From the NCBI GenBank assembly GCA_012031475.1, contig JAAUTJ010000042.1, forward strand, positions 1 to 15,310: a stretch of 15,310 nucleotides of DNA, given 5' to 3'. The position numbers and the translations under genes were made by a program. The notes under the pieces were generated by a model. It had not been told where the DNA came from and made no database searches. It was given only the letters and a program-made list of their open reading frames with translations. Of the stretch, positions 14,945-15,310 are shown in pieces. Every line of letters begins with the position of its first letter. Positions within the stretch are counted from its first letter, which is position 1. The stretch is from Leptolyngbyaceae cyanobacterium SM1_3_5 (GTDB lineage: Bacteria > Cyanobacteriota > Cyanobacteriia > Elainellales > Elainellaceae).

Positions 14945-15310
14945 ATGACTCAATATCAAACTGAAGCGGAATCGATCGATCAGTCACACCCAGAGCCGAT
15001 GATCATCGCTGAAAATGTCGAAAATGGTACGACAATAATTTCCACGTTTTGAAGGGCGTCAGCCTGACGGTCAACAAAGGCGAAGTGGTTGTGGTCATGG
15101 GGCCATCCGGGTCGGGAAAATCCACGTTTATTCGCACCTTCAACGCGCTGGAACCGTATCAGAAAGGCAACATTACGATCGACGGCATCAAGCTTTCGCA
15201 TGACGTGAAAAACGTAGAAGCGATCCGCCGCGAAGTCGGCATGGTGTTTCAGCAGTTCAACCTCTTCCCGCACCTGACGGTGCTGGAGAACTGCACGCTC
15301 GCGCCGATCT
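14945..15310 (+). pseudogene. bgtA: amino-acid ABC transporter ATP-binding protein (BgtA/AapP type), one frameshift, 3' end outside window
   Basis: This is the ATPase of the importer; the visible part covers about 122 residues. From ATG 14945 it reads MTQYQTEAESIDQSHPEPMI, IAENVE, then shifts at the A4 run 15021-15024. Adding one A gives EKWYDNNFHVLKGVSLTVNK, the usual start of polar amino-acid ATPases. Walker A is GPSGSGKST (about 15100-15126), followed by LEPYQKGNITIDG and the Q-loop VGMVFQQFNLFPHLTVLEN. The signature, Walker B and switch His lie beyond the window. A purine-rich GGGAGA lies about 10-15 bases before the ATG. In Anabaena BgtA is known to serve both the N-II (NatFGH) and the Bgt basic amino-acid systems; that identity is inferred here from synteny. 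Confidence 0.88.

Overview
The window reads as cyanobacterial chromosome. The octamer GCGATCGC (HIP1) and the shorter CGATCG/GATCGATCG strings recur throughout on both strands. The window carries a cyanobacterial-type NDH-1 subunit (ndhD), and its right end matches the cyanobacterial neutral amino-acid ABC transporter natF-natG-natH-bgtA. Genes are short, unlinked housekeeping or metabolic units on alternating strands, which is ordinary for a filamentous or Leptolyngbya-like cyanobacterium; the genus cannot be told from this sequence.

Layout. 1-220 (-): 3'-truncated small protein with an Ala-Gln-Pro repeat tail. 221-814: gene-free, with a 14-bp tandem repeat. 815-1456 (+): DUF1361 membrane protein. 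1497-1907 (-): small membrane-anchored helical protein. 2067-2951 (+): glyQ. 2948-4806 (-): polytopic membrane protein with two frameshifts, its start codon lying in a 5 x 13-bp tandem array. 5031-5828 (+): PhzF-family enzyme. 5836-6444 (-) and 6476-6812 (-): Cys-rich exported protein and a frameshifted YbaY-domain protein, probably one transcript. 7111-7182 (-): tRNA-Gln(UUG). 7212-8741 (-): GH57 glycoside hydrolase with two compensating frameshifts. 9190-10797 (+): ndhD followed by a clear intrinsic terminator. 11207-15310 (+): natF, natG, natH (two frameshifts) and the start of bgtA (one frameshift), cut by the window end.

How the genes work together. The right third is one transport system: a lipoprotein substrate-binding protein (NatF), two HEQRo-type permeases (NatG, NatH) and an ATPase (BgtA). 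A 13-bp hairpin separates natF from natG, and a hairpin-rich leader of several hundred bases precedes natF. The other genes show no common pathway.

The main anomaly is eight single-base reading-frame breaks in five genes, at least six of them in or beside short mononucleotide runs or doubled bases. In each case the neighbouring frame continues the same protein. This looks more like indel errors in the assembly than real gene decay, but it needs raw reads. I found no convincing undescribed multi-gene system; the most interesting leftovers are the repeats, palindromes and structured leaders listed in the findings.
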